64,000 bases of DNA from Elusimicrobia bacterium GWA2_56_46 (GTDB lineage: Bacteria; Elusimicrobiota; Elusimicrobia; Elusimicrobiales; UBA9959): positions 1 through 64,000 of the forward strand of contig MGTT01000010.1 in assembly GCA_001799575.1 (NCBI GenBank). Reading direction: 5' to 3'. The notes beneath the pieces are model-generated. The model did no database searches, had not been told where the DNA came from, and was given only the letters and a program-made list of their open reading frames with translations. Shown piece by piece: positions 1 through 9,022 of this stretch; position 1 is the first letter of the stretch, and every line of letters starts with the position of its first letter. The translations under genes and the position numbers were made by a program.

Positions 1-1196
1 TCCACGCCGCGCGTTTTAGTCTGCGCCTCTACCAGAGCAAGCGCCGATTCTACCTGGGAATTCAGATCCAGAAGCTCCTGTTTTTCGTTTTTCTGGGTGC
101 GGGAGAAAGTCAGCAGGTTCTGCACCAGATTTTTGCAGCGGACCGCTTCGCGTTCGATGGTCTTGAGCGGCAGCGCCAGGGAATCATTCTCCCCGAGCCG
201 TTTGACCGCGGTCTGGGCGAAGCCGAGGATGATGCCGAGGGGGTTGTTGATCTCGTGCGCCACGCCGGCGGCCAACTGTCCGACGGCGGACATTTTTTCT
301 GATTGCACCAGCTGTGACTGGGTCCGCTTAAGCTGTTCATAGGCGGTTTTAAGCTGGTTTTCGGCGTCCCTGCGGGCTTCCTCCACTCCGATCGCGGAGG
401 CGATTATGCCAAGCAGCATTTTGTCCTCTTCGCCGGGGATAAAATCCCGCTGATGGACGACGCACAATGAACCAAGAATATTTCCCTCGTGTTTGACCGC
501 CATGCCCATGTACGTTTTCAGTTTGTAGCGGGAGACATTGGGGTCTGTCTGCGCGTAAGGCGTGCAGGGCAGATTGGTGACGACAAAGACGTCGTCGCCG
601 CCCCGAACTATCACGTCATTGCAGATATGCCCCTCCGGCTTATCGCTGAAGTTGAAATCCGGAGGAGTGTTCCAGTGTCCCACGGAGCAGAGGAGGCCTT
701 TCTCAAGGCAGTTGTAAAGCGCGCAGGCGCCTCCCAGCAATTCGCCGCAAATGGCGGTGAGACGCTGGATGTTTTGCAAAGGATCCGCCGCAAAGCCCAG
801 AAAACAGGCGTTCAGTTTATTCAATCTTTCCTCGCGCCGCCTGCGCTGCGAAATATCGCGAAAAATGCCATAGCAGAGCGCGGGTTTTCCGTCCATGTTT
901 TTGCAGGAGCACCTCCCTTCCACGTCGATCTTTTCTCCGGTTTTGGACACAAAAACGGTTTTTATCAGCGGTTCCCCGTTTCCCGCCAGGAGATTAGCGA
1001 ATTGCTTTACGCAGTGTTCCCGGGAGGACGGGTGGATTATGTCGAAGATCGACAGCTTTTTAATTTCCTCGTTGTCGTAGCCGAGGGCGCGGCGCCAGGC
1101 GCTATTAACGAAGCGGAAGCGTCCGTCGGGAGCCAGAATCTGGATCAGGTCGGCGGTGTTCTCCACGATATCGCGAAAGTATTCTTCAGTTTCCAT
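1..1196 (-). CDS. PAS-GAF sensor histidine kinase, C-terminus outside the window
   Basis: The ORF track misses this gene because its stop codon lies beyond base 1; I translated the minus strand directly. About 398 residues are visible. A PAS-like domain (about 1-125, opening [18 protein letters not shown]) is followed by a GAF-like region (about 130-285), a short coiled coil and a HisKA domain with an intact H-box ([12 protein letters not shown]). The ATPase domain is cut off. The ATG at 1196 lies 65 nt after the previous stop codon; no better in-frame start is seen and the Shine-Dalgarno is weak. It should autophosphorylate on the H-box histidine and signal to one of the receivers in this block. 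There is no membrane segment, so it is probably cytoplasmic. The HisKA region closely resembles that of the next gene, which suggests duplication. Confidence 0.9.
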   Translation of the reverse strand, partial: METEEYFRDIVENTADLIQILAPDGRFRFVNSAWRRALGYDNEEIKKLSIFDIIHPSSREHCVKQFANLLAGNGEPLIKTVFVSKTGEKIDVEGRCSCKNMDGKPALCYGIFRDISQRRRREERLNKLNACFLGFAADPLQNIQRLTAICGELLGGACALYNCLEKGLLCSVGHWNTPPDFNFSDKPEGHICNDVIVRGGDDVFVVTNLPCTPYAQTDPNVSRYKLKTYMGMAVKHEGNILGSLCVVHQRDFIPGEEDKMLLGIIASAIGVEEARRDAENQLKTAYEQLKRTQSQLVQSEKMSAVGQLAAGVAHEINNPLGIILGFAQTAVKRLGENDSLALPLKTIEREAVRCKNLVQNLLTFSRTQKNEKQELLDLNSQVESALALVEAQTKTRGV

Positions 1197-1260
1197 AAAG
1201 AAGTCATTCCTGAGTGCGGCGTAATCGTCCCGATCCCCGCCTGCCGCGTCATACCGATGA

Positions 1261-3117
1261 TTATAACATTGTTTCCCTGTCCGCGGCCGCCTGCTGGGCC
1301 GGTAAAGTGACGATGAAAACGGTGCCTTTCCCCTCTTCGCTCTCCAGCGTGATGGCGCCGCCGTGTTTGTTCACTATTTCGTGTACCAGCGACAGGCCGA
1401 GTCCGGTGCCTTTGCCCACTTCTTTGGTGGTGAAGAAAGGCTCGAATATCTTCTGCCGGATCTCTGGCGTAATGCCGATCCCGGTGTCCCGCACCTGAAT
1501 TTCCACGTACCCCGGACGGTTGAGCGAAAGCGAGGTCTTAACGCTGAGGGTTCCGCCTTCGGGCATAGCGTCAACGGCGTTGTTGGCCAGATTTATTATG
1601 AGCTGCTGGATCTGGATCTTGTTGGCGTAAATTTTGGGTAGTCCGGCCCCCGGTTCCCTGATAAGTTCCACGCTGCGTGTTTTTGTCTGCGCCTCGACCA
1701 GGGCGAGCGCCGAATCCACCGGGGAGTTCAGTTCCATGAGTTCCCGTTGCTCATTTTTATAGGAACGGGAGAACACCAGCAGATTCTGCACCAGATCCTT
1801 GCAGCGTACTGCCTCCCGTTCTATCGTTTTCAGCGGAGCCGTCAACGGATCGGTTTCTTTAAGTCGTTTTGTCACGCTCTGGGAGAACCCGAGTATTATC
1901 CCCAGGGGATTATTGATCTCATGGGCCACGCCCGCGGCAAGCTGGCCCACGGCCGCGAGTTTATCCGATTGCCGCAGCATGGCCTGTATTTTTCTGTGTT
2001 GGCGCATATCTTTGGCCGAAATGATCGTTCCGCCGGCGTTTTCTCCGCCGTTGTGAATATGCGAGAACCCGGCCATCACGGGGATCTTTTCTCCTGATCT
2101 CGCGATAAGCACGGCGTCGATGTTGGACGCGGTGTCCCCGGACGGGGGCAGTTTGGCGACGGAACCGGAGACCCCGCCCGGCGCAAGCAGCTCATGATAA
2201 GAACGCCCTATTATTTCGCTTTCCGAAAAATCGGTCATGGCGAGCATGGCGTTGTTGACCATTTGTATTTTGCCTTCCGTGTCGGCCACTATCAGCGCGT
2301 CCAGCATATTGCCGAGCACCGTATTAAGGAAATCCCTGGAGACCATGGTGGTCGCGAGCTGGCGGCTCATTTTATTGAACCCGGACGCCAGCTCGCCTAT
2401 TTCATCCGCCAGCAGAACCGGCACGTCCGCGCACACGCCGCTGCGTCCCACCTGCGCGGTGGCCGCGATCAGCATATCCAGCTGTTTGAGGGTTCTGCCG
2501 GTAAAAAAGAATATAAAACCTATCCCGGCGAGACAAATGCCGCCCAGAGCCGCGAATATCAGCATCAGGATCCGGCGCGTGGTGTCCAGGGCCTCTTCCA
2601 GCGAGATTCCAACGCGCAAGATCCCCGCTTTGGATCTGGAGGCCGCTCCGGGACCGCCGGTGAGGAGAAATTCCTCTCCCTCGTCAGATTCCTGTTCCGC
2701 CCATACGGGGCAGGTGATTATCAGCACGGGTTTTCCATACAAAACGTCACGTTTATAGACCGGGATATTGCCCTCAACGGCCAGGCGGAGTTCCGGGTCG
2801 TCGCGGACGCCTCCTTTTTCGGCCACATTGGTGCGGGCTATGACGGAACCATCCAGTAATAGAGCCTCTACGTATATGGCGTTTATGTTGCTGAGAATGT
2901 TGTTCAGGTGGGGCAGGAGAGCTTTTTCCGAACGCGATTTTAAAGCGTCTTTCAGTTGAAGTTTGAACGAGTTTTCCGTGACAAGAGCTATCCCTCTTTT
3001 AGCCACTTCGGATATTATGGCGTTTGAGACGCCCCAATAGACAAGGGGTCCCATGGCCAGTCCCAGGATTATGGACATGGCCGCCAGAAATATCAAAAGT
3101 TTAAGTCTGAGTTTCAT
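1261..3117 (-). CDS. Membrane sensor histidine kinase (extracytoplasmic sensor-HAMP-PAS-HisKA-HATPase)
   Basis: This is a 618-residue two-component sensor. A membrane segment at about 8-28 and another at about 183-206 enclose a periplasmic sensor of about 150 residues resembling a CACHE-type domain. HAMP (about 207-260), PAS (about 265-375), HisKA with H-box [14 protein letters not shown], and HATPase_c follow (N-box [30 protein letters not shown]). All catalytic motifs are intact. It starts 9 nt after the TonB-dependent receptor stop, so it is probably translated from the same mRNA. The receptor and the substrate-binding protein upstream suggest that it senses the ligand they handle; that is inference from context. 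Confidence 0.93.
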   Translation of the reverse strand: MKLRLKLLIFLAAMSIILGLAMGPLVYWGVSNAIISEVAKRGIALVTENSFKLQLKDALKSRSEKALLPHLNNILSNINAIYVEALLLDGSVIARTNVAEKGGVRDDPELRLAVEGNIPVYKRDVLYGKPVLIITCPVWAEQESDEGEEFLLTGGPGAASRSKAGILRVGISLEEALDTTRRILMLIFAALGGICLAGIGFIFFFTGRTLKQLDMLIAATAQVGRSGVCADVPVLLADEIGELASGFNKMSRQLATTMVSRDFLNTVLGNMLDALIVADTEGKIQMVNNAMLAMTDFSESEIIGRSYHELLAPGGVSGSVAKLPPSGDTASNIDAVLIARSGEKIPVMAGFSHIHNGGENAGGTIISAKDMRQHRKIQAMLRQSDKLAAVGQLAAGVAHEINNPLGIILGFSQSVTKRLKETDPLTAPLKTIEREAVRCKDLVQNLLVFSRSYKNEQRELMELNSPVDSALALVEAQTKTRSVELIREPGAGLPKIYANKIQIQQLIINLANNAVDAMPEGGTLSVKTSLSLNRPGYVEIQVRDTGIGITPEIRQKIFEPFFTTKEVGKGTGLGLSLVHEIVNKHGGAITLESEEGKGTVFIVTLPAQQAAADRETML

Positions 3118-3126
3118 GGCGGGAGT

Positions 3127-5082
3127 TTAGAAGCGATAGGAAACATCCGCCGCGTACCGGGCGCCTATTATTTCTCCGTTCTGACCCGGCTGGGAGGAGC
3201 TTTCTCCGGGCAGCGTTTCGTAGTGCCTGTCGTTCAGCAGATTAAAAGCGCTGAAACCCGCCTGCAGGCCCTCCAGTTTCCCTTTGAAGCGGTACCCGGT
3301 GCGGGCGTTAAGAACGGCGTAGCTGCCGACGCGTTTTAAAAGCTCTTCAGCTCCGGGCGAGTTGAGGTTCCAGAAAGTTTTATATACCCAATTCGCCCAG
3401 AAATCGGCCGTGAGACGGCCATCGGCGTATTTTATTCCGCCGTTGGCTTTGTGTTTCGGCGAATTGGAGTAGTTCTGTACGCTGAGAAAAGTATAGTTAG
3501 CGAATGAGCGCAGCCGCCTGGTCATGGCCAGTTCCGCTCCGGTTTCCGCTCCCCACCCCCGGGCGCTGCCCTGGTTGGTGAAAACGGCTTCGGTCTTAAC
3601 GGCGGGAATGCAAGCTACGGTGCAGGTGGTTCTTGAGTCCGACATCTTCACGATATCCTTGAGCAAGTAGGTATAAACGGCCGTGGTCGTTTTCAGTTTC
3701 CCGAATATTCCGTTATGCGCCGCTTCCAGGGAATAAATTTTTTCCGTGTCCAGTTTTCTGCTGCCCAGGAGGGTCGATTCGATCGTGGTGAAGGGGGGAT
3801 TGGGGAGCTGGGCGCCGTCGTTGGGCAAGGTCTGGATCAGGGCCAGATAGTTCTCGACCAGCGAGGGATTTCTGAACGCCGTGCCGGCCGACAGCCGGAA
3901 AGTTTGGCTGGGGGTCAGGGAATATACGGTGCCGGCCCGCGGAGAGAAAGCGTAGCCGGTGAGCGAGTGGTGATCCAGCCTGGCGCTCGCGACAAAGGCC
4001 CAGGCGTCGGAAGGCTCCCATTTGTTCTCCATGGACAAAGCCCATAATTCCTGCTTATTTCTTTCCGGAGAAAAAACCCTGGAATTAATGGTGTTTCTTG
4101 TGTACCCCCCGCCCAGCGTCAGTATGTCCCCGGGGAAAAGATCCACGCTCTTTTCGAGATTGAAGTCGTAACTGTCGCTGTACATATTGGGATCGTTAAA
4201 AGCCGTGAAATCCCTGACGTCCAGCCTGTCCCTGTTCCAGAAAAAACGGGCCTTGGCGCCGGAGCGGGTAAAATCAGTTCTCAAGTAAGAAGTGTAACCG
4301 TCAACGTTTCCTGTGCCCGCGGGGCCCAGCGATACGATATAATTCGTGTCCGAATAGCCCCCGGAAAAACTGGCGGTGGTTTCGGGGCCGTAGTCGTAAG
4401 ATACCAGGGCGTGGACTTTCCCCACGCGTTCGGCCGGTTTGTCCGGATCCTCAAAGCGGTTGGCCCTGCGCTGATCCGCGCCTATTTTATAGGCGAGATT
4501 CCCCTTTTTTGTTCCGTAGAGCGCGGAGCCAAGGAATGTGTCCCTGCTCCCGGCCGAATAAGTTATCGTTCCGCCGCCGAGCTGTTCCGGCTTTTTTGTG
4601 ATAATATTTATCACTCCCTGGATAGCGTTCGCGCCGTAAAGGGCGGAAACCGGACCCGCCACTATTTCGATCCGGTCTATTTCGGACATGCTTACCGGGA
4701 TGTCCTCCCAGTTGACGATCCCGTAAAACGGATGGAGAACGGTCTTTCCGTCCAGCATGACCAGGGTTCTGTTGTTTAGAGGTTCGTTAAGGCCCCGTAT
4801 GCTTACGTTCCCGTAAAAAGAACGGGACTCGATCACATCCACCCCCGGCACGTTCTTTATGAGATCCCAGAGTCTTACGGCTCCCCCGGCCGTTTCTATG
4901 TCTTCCGAGGTTATCACATACACGGAGGCCGGCGCTTTACGCGCGGGAACGGCCTGTCTTGACGCGGTTATAACCCGGGCCTCTTCTTCAAAAAAACTGA
5001 TATCGTCGGCCGTCTGCGCGGAGAGCGGGGCGGCGCACCCCGGCAAGATAGACAATCCCAGCGCCAGTTTAATGATTTTCAT
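3127..5082 (-). CDS. TonB-dependent outer-membrane receptor
   Basis: This 651-residue protein has a signal peptide (MKIIKLALGLSILPGC), a plug domain at about 45-155 (VYVITSEDIETAGG, SIRGLNEPLNNRTLVMLDG, GPVSALYGANAIQGVINI) and a long beta-barrel ending in an aromatic YRF. It should move a ligand across the outer membrane using energy from TonB-ExbB-ExbD; a candidate set is encoded at 25.0-26.7 kb. I chose the ATG at 5082 over the longer ORF because GGAG lies 9 nt upstream and the signal peptide begins there. The substrate cannot be read from the sequence. A cysteine near the signal-peptide end (LPGCAAP) could also act as a lipobox-like site, but AQTADD fits ordinary signal peptidase I cleavage better. 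Confidence 0.93.
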   Translation of the reverse strand: MKIIKLALGLSILPGCAAPLSAQTADDISFFEEEARVITASRQAVPARKAPASVYVITSEDIETAGGAVRLWDLIKNVPGVDVIESRSFYGNVSIRGLNEPLNNRTLVMLDGKTVLHPFYGIVNWEDIPVSMSEIDRIEIVAGPVSALYGANAIQGVINIITKKPEQLGGGTITYSAGSRDTFLGSALYGTKKGNLAYKIGADQRRANRFEDPDKPAERVGKVHALVSYDYGPETTASFSGGYSDTNYIVSLGPAGTGNVDGYTSYLRTDFTRSGAKARFFWNRDRLDVRDFTAFNDPNMYSDSYDFNLEKSVDLFPGDILTLGGGYTRNTINSRVFSPERNKQELWALSMENKWEPSDAWAFVASARLDHHSLTGYAFSPRAGTVYSLTPSQTFRLSAGTAFRNPSLVENYLALIQTLPNDGAQLPNPPFTTIESTLLGSRKLDTEKIYSLEAAHNGIFGKLKTTTAVYTYLLKDIVKMSDSRTTCTVACIPAVKTEAVFTNQGSARGWGAETGAELAMTRRLRSFANYTFLSVQNYSNSPKHKANGGIKYADGRLTADFWANWVYKTFWNLNSPGAEELLKRVGSYAVLNARTGYRFKGKLEGLQAGFSAFNLLNDRHYETLPGESSSQPGQNGEIIGARYAADVSYRF

Positions 5083-5108
5083 ATTCACACGCTCCATTTT
5101 AGTTGATT

Positions 5109-6014
5109 TCAGCGGATTAATCTGAACCCCGGTATCTTGATCCCGGAAAGATCTATTCCGCATTGCCTGGCTGAGGCGGCGTTTATGACTATTTCCAGTT
5201 TTTCGGGATAGATATTGTCCGGTACGGATCTTCCCTCCAAAAGTGAAATTGACGCCTCTCCGGCCAGGCGTCCGATTTCTTCGAAACTCGGCGCAATGGA
5301 GACCGTGCCGCCGTTGCCGGCGAGACCTTCGGTCGGGACATAGAGCGGAACCGAATTTTTCACGGAATAACCGCGCAGGATCTCGAAGTTCTCGGAATTT
5401 ATCAGCAGCGGATCCGGCGGTATCCAGATCGAACTGCCGATTACAACCCCGGTTCTGAGCGCCGAGGAAAGCACGCTGCCATCCGCTGTTTGGTATGATC
5501 TTACTTCAAGCCCCGCCGTCCGGCCGGAGTCGGTCATTTGTTTGATGTAGTCCCGGGACGTTTCCGAGGCCCAGAACGCTACCAGAACACGCAATTCCGG
5601 CTGTATCCCGCGGATCCTTGCTACCATTTCCCCGGCTTCCGGCAGCATCTCTATGCGGATCTCGCGGTTTGCGCGCGGAGTTGGAAGCATGGCGGGCGCT
5701 ATTGCGATGATATGCGCGGTTTTTCCGGGCAGCGCCGTCTGGGCGGCCCTGGCGCCGAAAGTTACGGCTATGCGGATATTCTGCGGGAGGATCGTTTCGG
5801 TGTCTTTTGCCAGGGTATAACGCAGGATAGCGCGTCCGGCAAGCGTTTTTTCAAGTCCCTGACGGGCTTTTTGGTAAGGGGTCAGTTCGGAGCTCAGTAT
5901 CGCCGCTATCAGCGGGGCCTCCCCGGCCCGGGCTGGAGTCGGCCGTCCGCTCTGGAACATGAACAGGACGGCCGCGGCGGTACTGATAAAGTTTGCATTT
6001 TGACGGTAGCTCAT
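5109..6014 (-). CDS. ABC-type substrate-binding protein (ABC_sub_bind/DUF534-like)
   Basis: This is a secreted, periplasmic-binding-like protein of about 301 residues. It has an N-terminal hydrophobic signal (ISTAAAVLFMF, then PARAG) and a fold resembling the ABC_sub_bind family: paired Rossmann-like lobes with VTFGARAAQ, LRVLVAFWA, VVIGSSIWIPPDP and YVPTEGLAGNGG. No permease or ATPase lies beside it. In this position between kinases and a TonB-dependent receptor it may act as a ligand-presenting sensor component rather than a transporter part. The ORF can start at 6062, where a weak AAGG is present, but that adds 16 residues before the signal peptide, so 6014 is preferred with modest certainty. 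Confidence 0.8.
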   Translation of the reverse strand: MSYRQNANFISTAAAVLFMFQSGRPTPARAGEAPLIAAILSSELTPYQKARQGLEKTLAGRAILRYTLAKDTETILPQNIRIAVTFGARAAQTALPGKTAHIIAIAPAMLPTPRANREIRIEMLPEAGEMVARIRGIQPELRVLVAFWASETSRDYIKQMTDSGRTAGLEVRSYQTADGSVLSSALRTGVVIGSSIWIPPDPLLINSENFEILRGYSVKNSVPLYVPTEGLAGNGGTVSIAPSFEEIGRLAGEASISLLEGRSVPDNIYPEKLEIVINAASARQCGIDLSGIKIPGFRLIR

Positions 6015-6109
6015 CGGTTTCGCCGCATTATTTGGCCAGGGTGACACCGGCAATTCCGGCATGAAAGCCTTACGGCGGATATGCTTCCACCAGGCCGGAA
6101 GCCCGTGGC

Positions 6110-7720
6110 TTACGCCGCGGCTTCTATCGGTTTCGCCGGCTGGAACGGGAGGGAAATGATGAAAGTCGTTCCCACCCCGACCTGGCTTTCGACCCGGAGC
6201 GTTCCGTGGTGCTGCTGGACGATTCCGTACGAGATGGAAAGTCCCAGTCCCGTTCCCTGGCCCACCGGCTTGGTGGTGAAAAAGGGATCGAACACTTTGC
6301 GCAGATTTTCCGGGGGTATGCCGCAGCCGTTGTCTTCGAACCGCAGAACGACCTGGCTGCCTTCTTTGGCCGCGCTGATCTTAAGAACCCCGTCCTTTTT
6401 CCCCTCCATGGCATGCCGCGCGTTGGCGATAAGGTTAAGATAGACCTGCTCCAGCTGCGCCGGATCGCCCTGCACTGGGGGAAGATCGTCGGGAAATTGC
6501 TTTATAACCTCGATCTTGGAACGGACAAGATCGTACTTCATCAACTGCAGGCCCACTTCCAGCAGGGGGCCCAGGTTGACGGTTTCATCGTTTCCTTTTT
6601 TCCGGCGGCTGAACTGGAGGAGATTCTGCACGATCCTGCGGCAGCGCTGGCTCTGCTCCAGAATGGATTGCACGTCCTCGCGCTGGCTCGGGGAAAGTTC
6701 CTCGCTCTGGAGCATCAGCTCCGCGAACCCCATGATCCCTGTAAGCGGATTATTGATTTCATGCGCCACTCCGGCGGCCAGCTTGCCGATGGCGGCCAGT
6801 TTCTCAACCTCCACCAACTGCGACTGCATCTGCTGGATCTCCTGCACCTTGTTGTCAAGTTCCCGGTAAAGCGTGGCGTTGTGGATGGCCTGGCTGATCT
6901 GGTTGCAGAAAACCGAGGCGTATTTGAGATCGGAGGCGGCGAACGGCATTTCCCGCACGGTGCGGTTGGCGTTCAAAACCCCCAGCAGACGGCCTTCCAT
7001 AAGCAGCGGAAACACGATGGCCGAGCGGATGTCGCGAAGGCTGTCGATGTTTGCGAACCGCGGGTCTTTGTCCAGCGGCCCGTCGATGATGACCGGCCCC
7101 CTGTCCTTGGCCACTTTGCCCGCGACCCTTTCGCCCAGGGTCAGGCGCGCCTGGCCCCGCGTTTCTTCGCTGAGGCCGGAGGTCGCGGAGACGGAGAGCC
7201 GGCCTTCGGCGTCCATCAGCATTATGGAAACATCGTCGGCTTTGAGGATCTGGGTGGACAGCGCGGCCATAATGGGGAGGAGTTCGGCCAGCTTGACGGA
7301 GGAGAAGATATCCTTGCTCGCTTCGTAGACCCCGAGGAGGATCTTCAACTCGCTTCTCTCCAGCGCTTTTTCGATTATGACGAAGATCTCGTCGAGGTTG
7401 AACGGCTTCTGCACGAAATCGTACGCTCCCATTTTCATGGCGCTGACCGCCGTTTCAATGGTGCCGTACCCGGTGGACATGATGACCTCGATATCGGGAT
7501 TTATCTTTTTAATGGCGTCCAGCATTTCAAGGCCGCCCATCTTGGGCATCTTGATGTCGCTGATGACAAGGTGAAATTTCTCTTTCCTGACCTTTTCAAG
7601 GGCGTCCTCTCCGTTGACCGCCGTGACCACTTTATAATCGTGGGTGCAGAGTTCGTAGGAAAGGAGGTCGCGTATTCCGGGCTCGTCGTCCACCACCAAT
7701 ATTTTTATCTGGTCTTTCAT
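6110..7720 (-). CDS. Receiver-GAF-histidine kinase
   Basis: This 536-residue soluble protein has a receiver at about 5-120 (VVDDE, phospho-acceptor in LVISDIKMPK, MSTGYGT, VQKPF), a GAF domain at about 145-285, HisKA ([19 protein letters not shown]) and HATPase_c (NLIANARHAMEGK, DNGCGIPP, GQGTGLGLSI). The N-terminal receiver can gate the kinase, so it may relay signals between partners. Its start overlaps the stop of the upstream kinase gene by 4 nt (ATGA), a sign of translational coupling. That upstream kinase lacks the H-box histidine, so the two may work as a pair in which this protein supplies the phosphorylatable H-box. That pairing is inference. Confidence 0.93.
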   Translation of the reverse strand: MKDQIKILVVDDEPGIRDLLSYELCTHDYKVVTAVNGEDALEKVRKEKFHLVISDIKMPKMGGLEMLDAIKKINPDIEVIMSTGYGTIETAVSAMKMGAYDFVQKPFNLDEIFVIIEKALERSELKILLGVYEASKDIFSSVKLAELLPIMAALSTQILKADDVSIMLMDAEGRLSVSATSGLSEETRGQARLTLGERVAGKVAKDRGPVIIDGPLDKDPRFANIDSLRDIRSAIVFPLLMEGRLLGVLNANRTVREMPFAASDLKYASVFCNQISQAIHNATLYRELDNKVQEIQQMQSQLVEVEKLAAIGKLAAGVAHEINNPLTGIMGFAELMLQSEELSPSQREDVQSILEQSQRCRRIVQNLLQFSRRKKGNDETVNLGPLLEVGLQLMKYDLVRSKIEVIKQFPDDLPPVQGDPAQLEQVYLNLIANARHAMEGKKDGVLKISAAKEGSQVVLRFEDNGCGIPPENLRKVFDPFFTTKPVGQGTGLGLSISYGIVQQHHGTLRVESQVGVGTTFIISLPFQPAKPIEAAA

Positions 7721-9018
7721 ATTTTTTCAAGTTCTCCCTGTTCTTGCATGATCCTGGGCGAAGAAGCGGTTCTTCCGTCGTAAACGGAGCCCAGCGGAAA
7801 CTTCAGCGCGAAATTAGTTCCGCGGCCGGGTTCCGTGGTGAAACTGACGCTGCCGCAATGTCTCTGCATGATGGCGGAGACGTAACTCAGCCCCAGCCCC
7901 TTGCCGTCGCCCTCTTTTGTGGTAAAGAAAGGTTCGAAAATCAGCGGCAGGAGCGCCGGATCTATTCCCTGGCCGGTGTCTTCCACCTCGCAAATCACCT
8001 CTCCGCGCTTCGTTTCATTTGCGAGGCGCGTCCTTAAAACAAGAACGCCGCCGTTTGGCATGGCATCCAGCGAGTTTTTAATCAATTCTTTGAGGGCACG
8101 GCCCAACTGGCGTTTCTCCGCCTGGACAGGCGGCAGATCGTCCTGAAGTTCCTGGCGCAGTTCGATCTTTTTATCGCCGAAAGCCCTTTCCTCGCGCAAG
8201 GCGGATACCGTGTCGCGAACCACGGCATTAAGGTCTGTGGAGTCCAGCGGCGCCCAGGACTGGTCGGAAAGGAGAAGCAGGTTATCTATCATCTCACGGC
8301 AGCGGTTGGCGCCGTCGAGCATATGCCTGGCCGCCAGCTGCTGATGGCTGTCGGAGCCGGTCTGCTTCACGAAACTCTGGCCGAAGCCGATTATTATAGC
8401 CAGAGGGTTATTCATCGCAAAAGCTATTTTGCCGGCTATCTGACCGGTCATGCTCCGGTATCTCGCCTTGGCAAGTTCGGCCTTATGCTGTGCCGCCACG
8501 CGCTCTTCCTTTTCCTGAACCTGGCGGGCAAAATAGGCGCTGAAAAAGGAGATCAGGTAAAAGAAAGGCAGTCTGAGCAGTGTGTGCGTGTTAAGGAGAT
8601 CCTCTCCCGGCCGGGCGGCCGTCCACAGGAAAACGTAGATCAGGCTGGCCACGGTGCCGATGAGGAAGCTCTGCCAGATCTTCACCTGCAATCCGGCCAT
8701 GAATATTATAAGGAAATATATCAGGTAAATGTCGCTGTTAAAACCTTCGCCCATATAAATGATCCATGAGATCAGACCGGTGTCGAAAAGGAATATGGCT
8801 ATCGGTATCAGGGAATCGGCGAAGCGGGCGCGTTCCACCGGGAAGAGAGCCAGGTTTGAGACAAGATACAGGAGCACCAGCGCGGCCGGTTCCCACGAGA
8901 AAGTATCGCCTTTCGCGGGAGCGTAGAGCAGGAAGAAGCAAAGGAACAGGAAAACGACCCCCCGGAAAGCCAGGATGGTGGTTTTTTCATTGAGGTTCAA
9001 TGATTTTGTCTGCGTCAT
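7717..9018 (-). CDS. Membrane histidine-kinase-like protein lacking the H-box histidine
   Basis: This 433-residue protein has about five or six membrane segments in residues 15-165, with no large extracytoplasmic loop, then a coiled linker, a DHp-like domain and HATPase_c. In the DHp the usual HEINNPL is replaced by FAMNNPL (GKIAFAMNNPLAII), so the phospho-accepting His and the adjacent acid are gone. I checked the codons on the minus strand: they read GCT TTT GCG ATG. The ATPase motifs remain (LIKNSLDAMPNGG, DTGQGIDP, GKGLGLSY). It may still bind ATP, form heterodimers, or phosphorylate a partner kinase in trans. It is 4 nt from the gene before it and overlaps the gene after it. Confidence 0.9.
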   Translation of the reverse strand: MTQTKSLNLNEKTTILAFRGVVFLFLCFFLLYAPAKGDTFSWEPAALVLLYLVSNLALFPVERARFADSLIPIAIFLFDTGLISWIIYMGEGFNSDIYLIYFLIIFMAGLQVKIWQSFLIGTVASLIYVFLWTAARPGEDLLNTHTLLRLPFFYLISFFSAYFARQVQEKEERVAAQHKAELAKARYRSMTGQIAGKIAFAMNNPLAIIIGFGQSFVKQTGSDSHQQLAARHMLDGANRCREMIDNLLLLSDQSWAPLDSTDLNAVVRDTVSALREERAFGDKKIELRQELQDDLPPVQAEKRQLGRALKELIKNSLDAMPNGGVLVLRTRLANETKRGEVICEVEDTGQGIDPALLPLIFEPFFTTKEGDGKGLGLSYVSAIMQRHCGSVSFTTEPGRGTNFALKFPLGSVYDGRTASSPRIMQEQGELEKI

Positions 9019-9022
9019 AAGG

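Noticed and set aside
6206-7783. 525-residue plus-strand ORF opposite the receiver-GAF-kinase
   Set aside because: It is antisense to a gene with intact conserved domains, and its translation has a His/Gly/Val-rich shadow composition with no domain.
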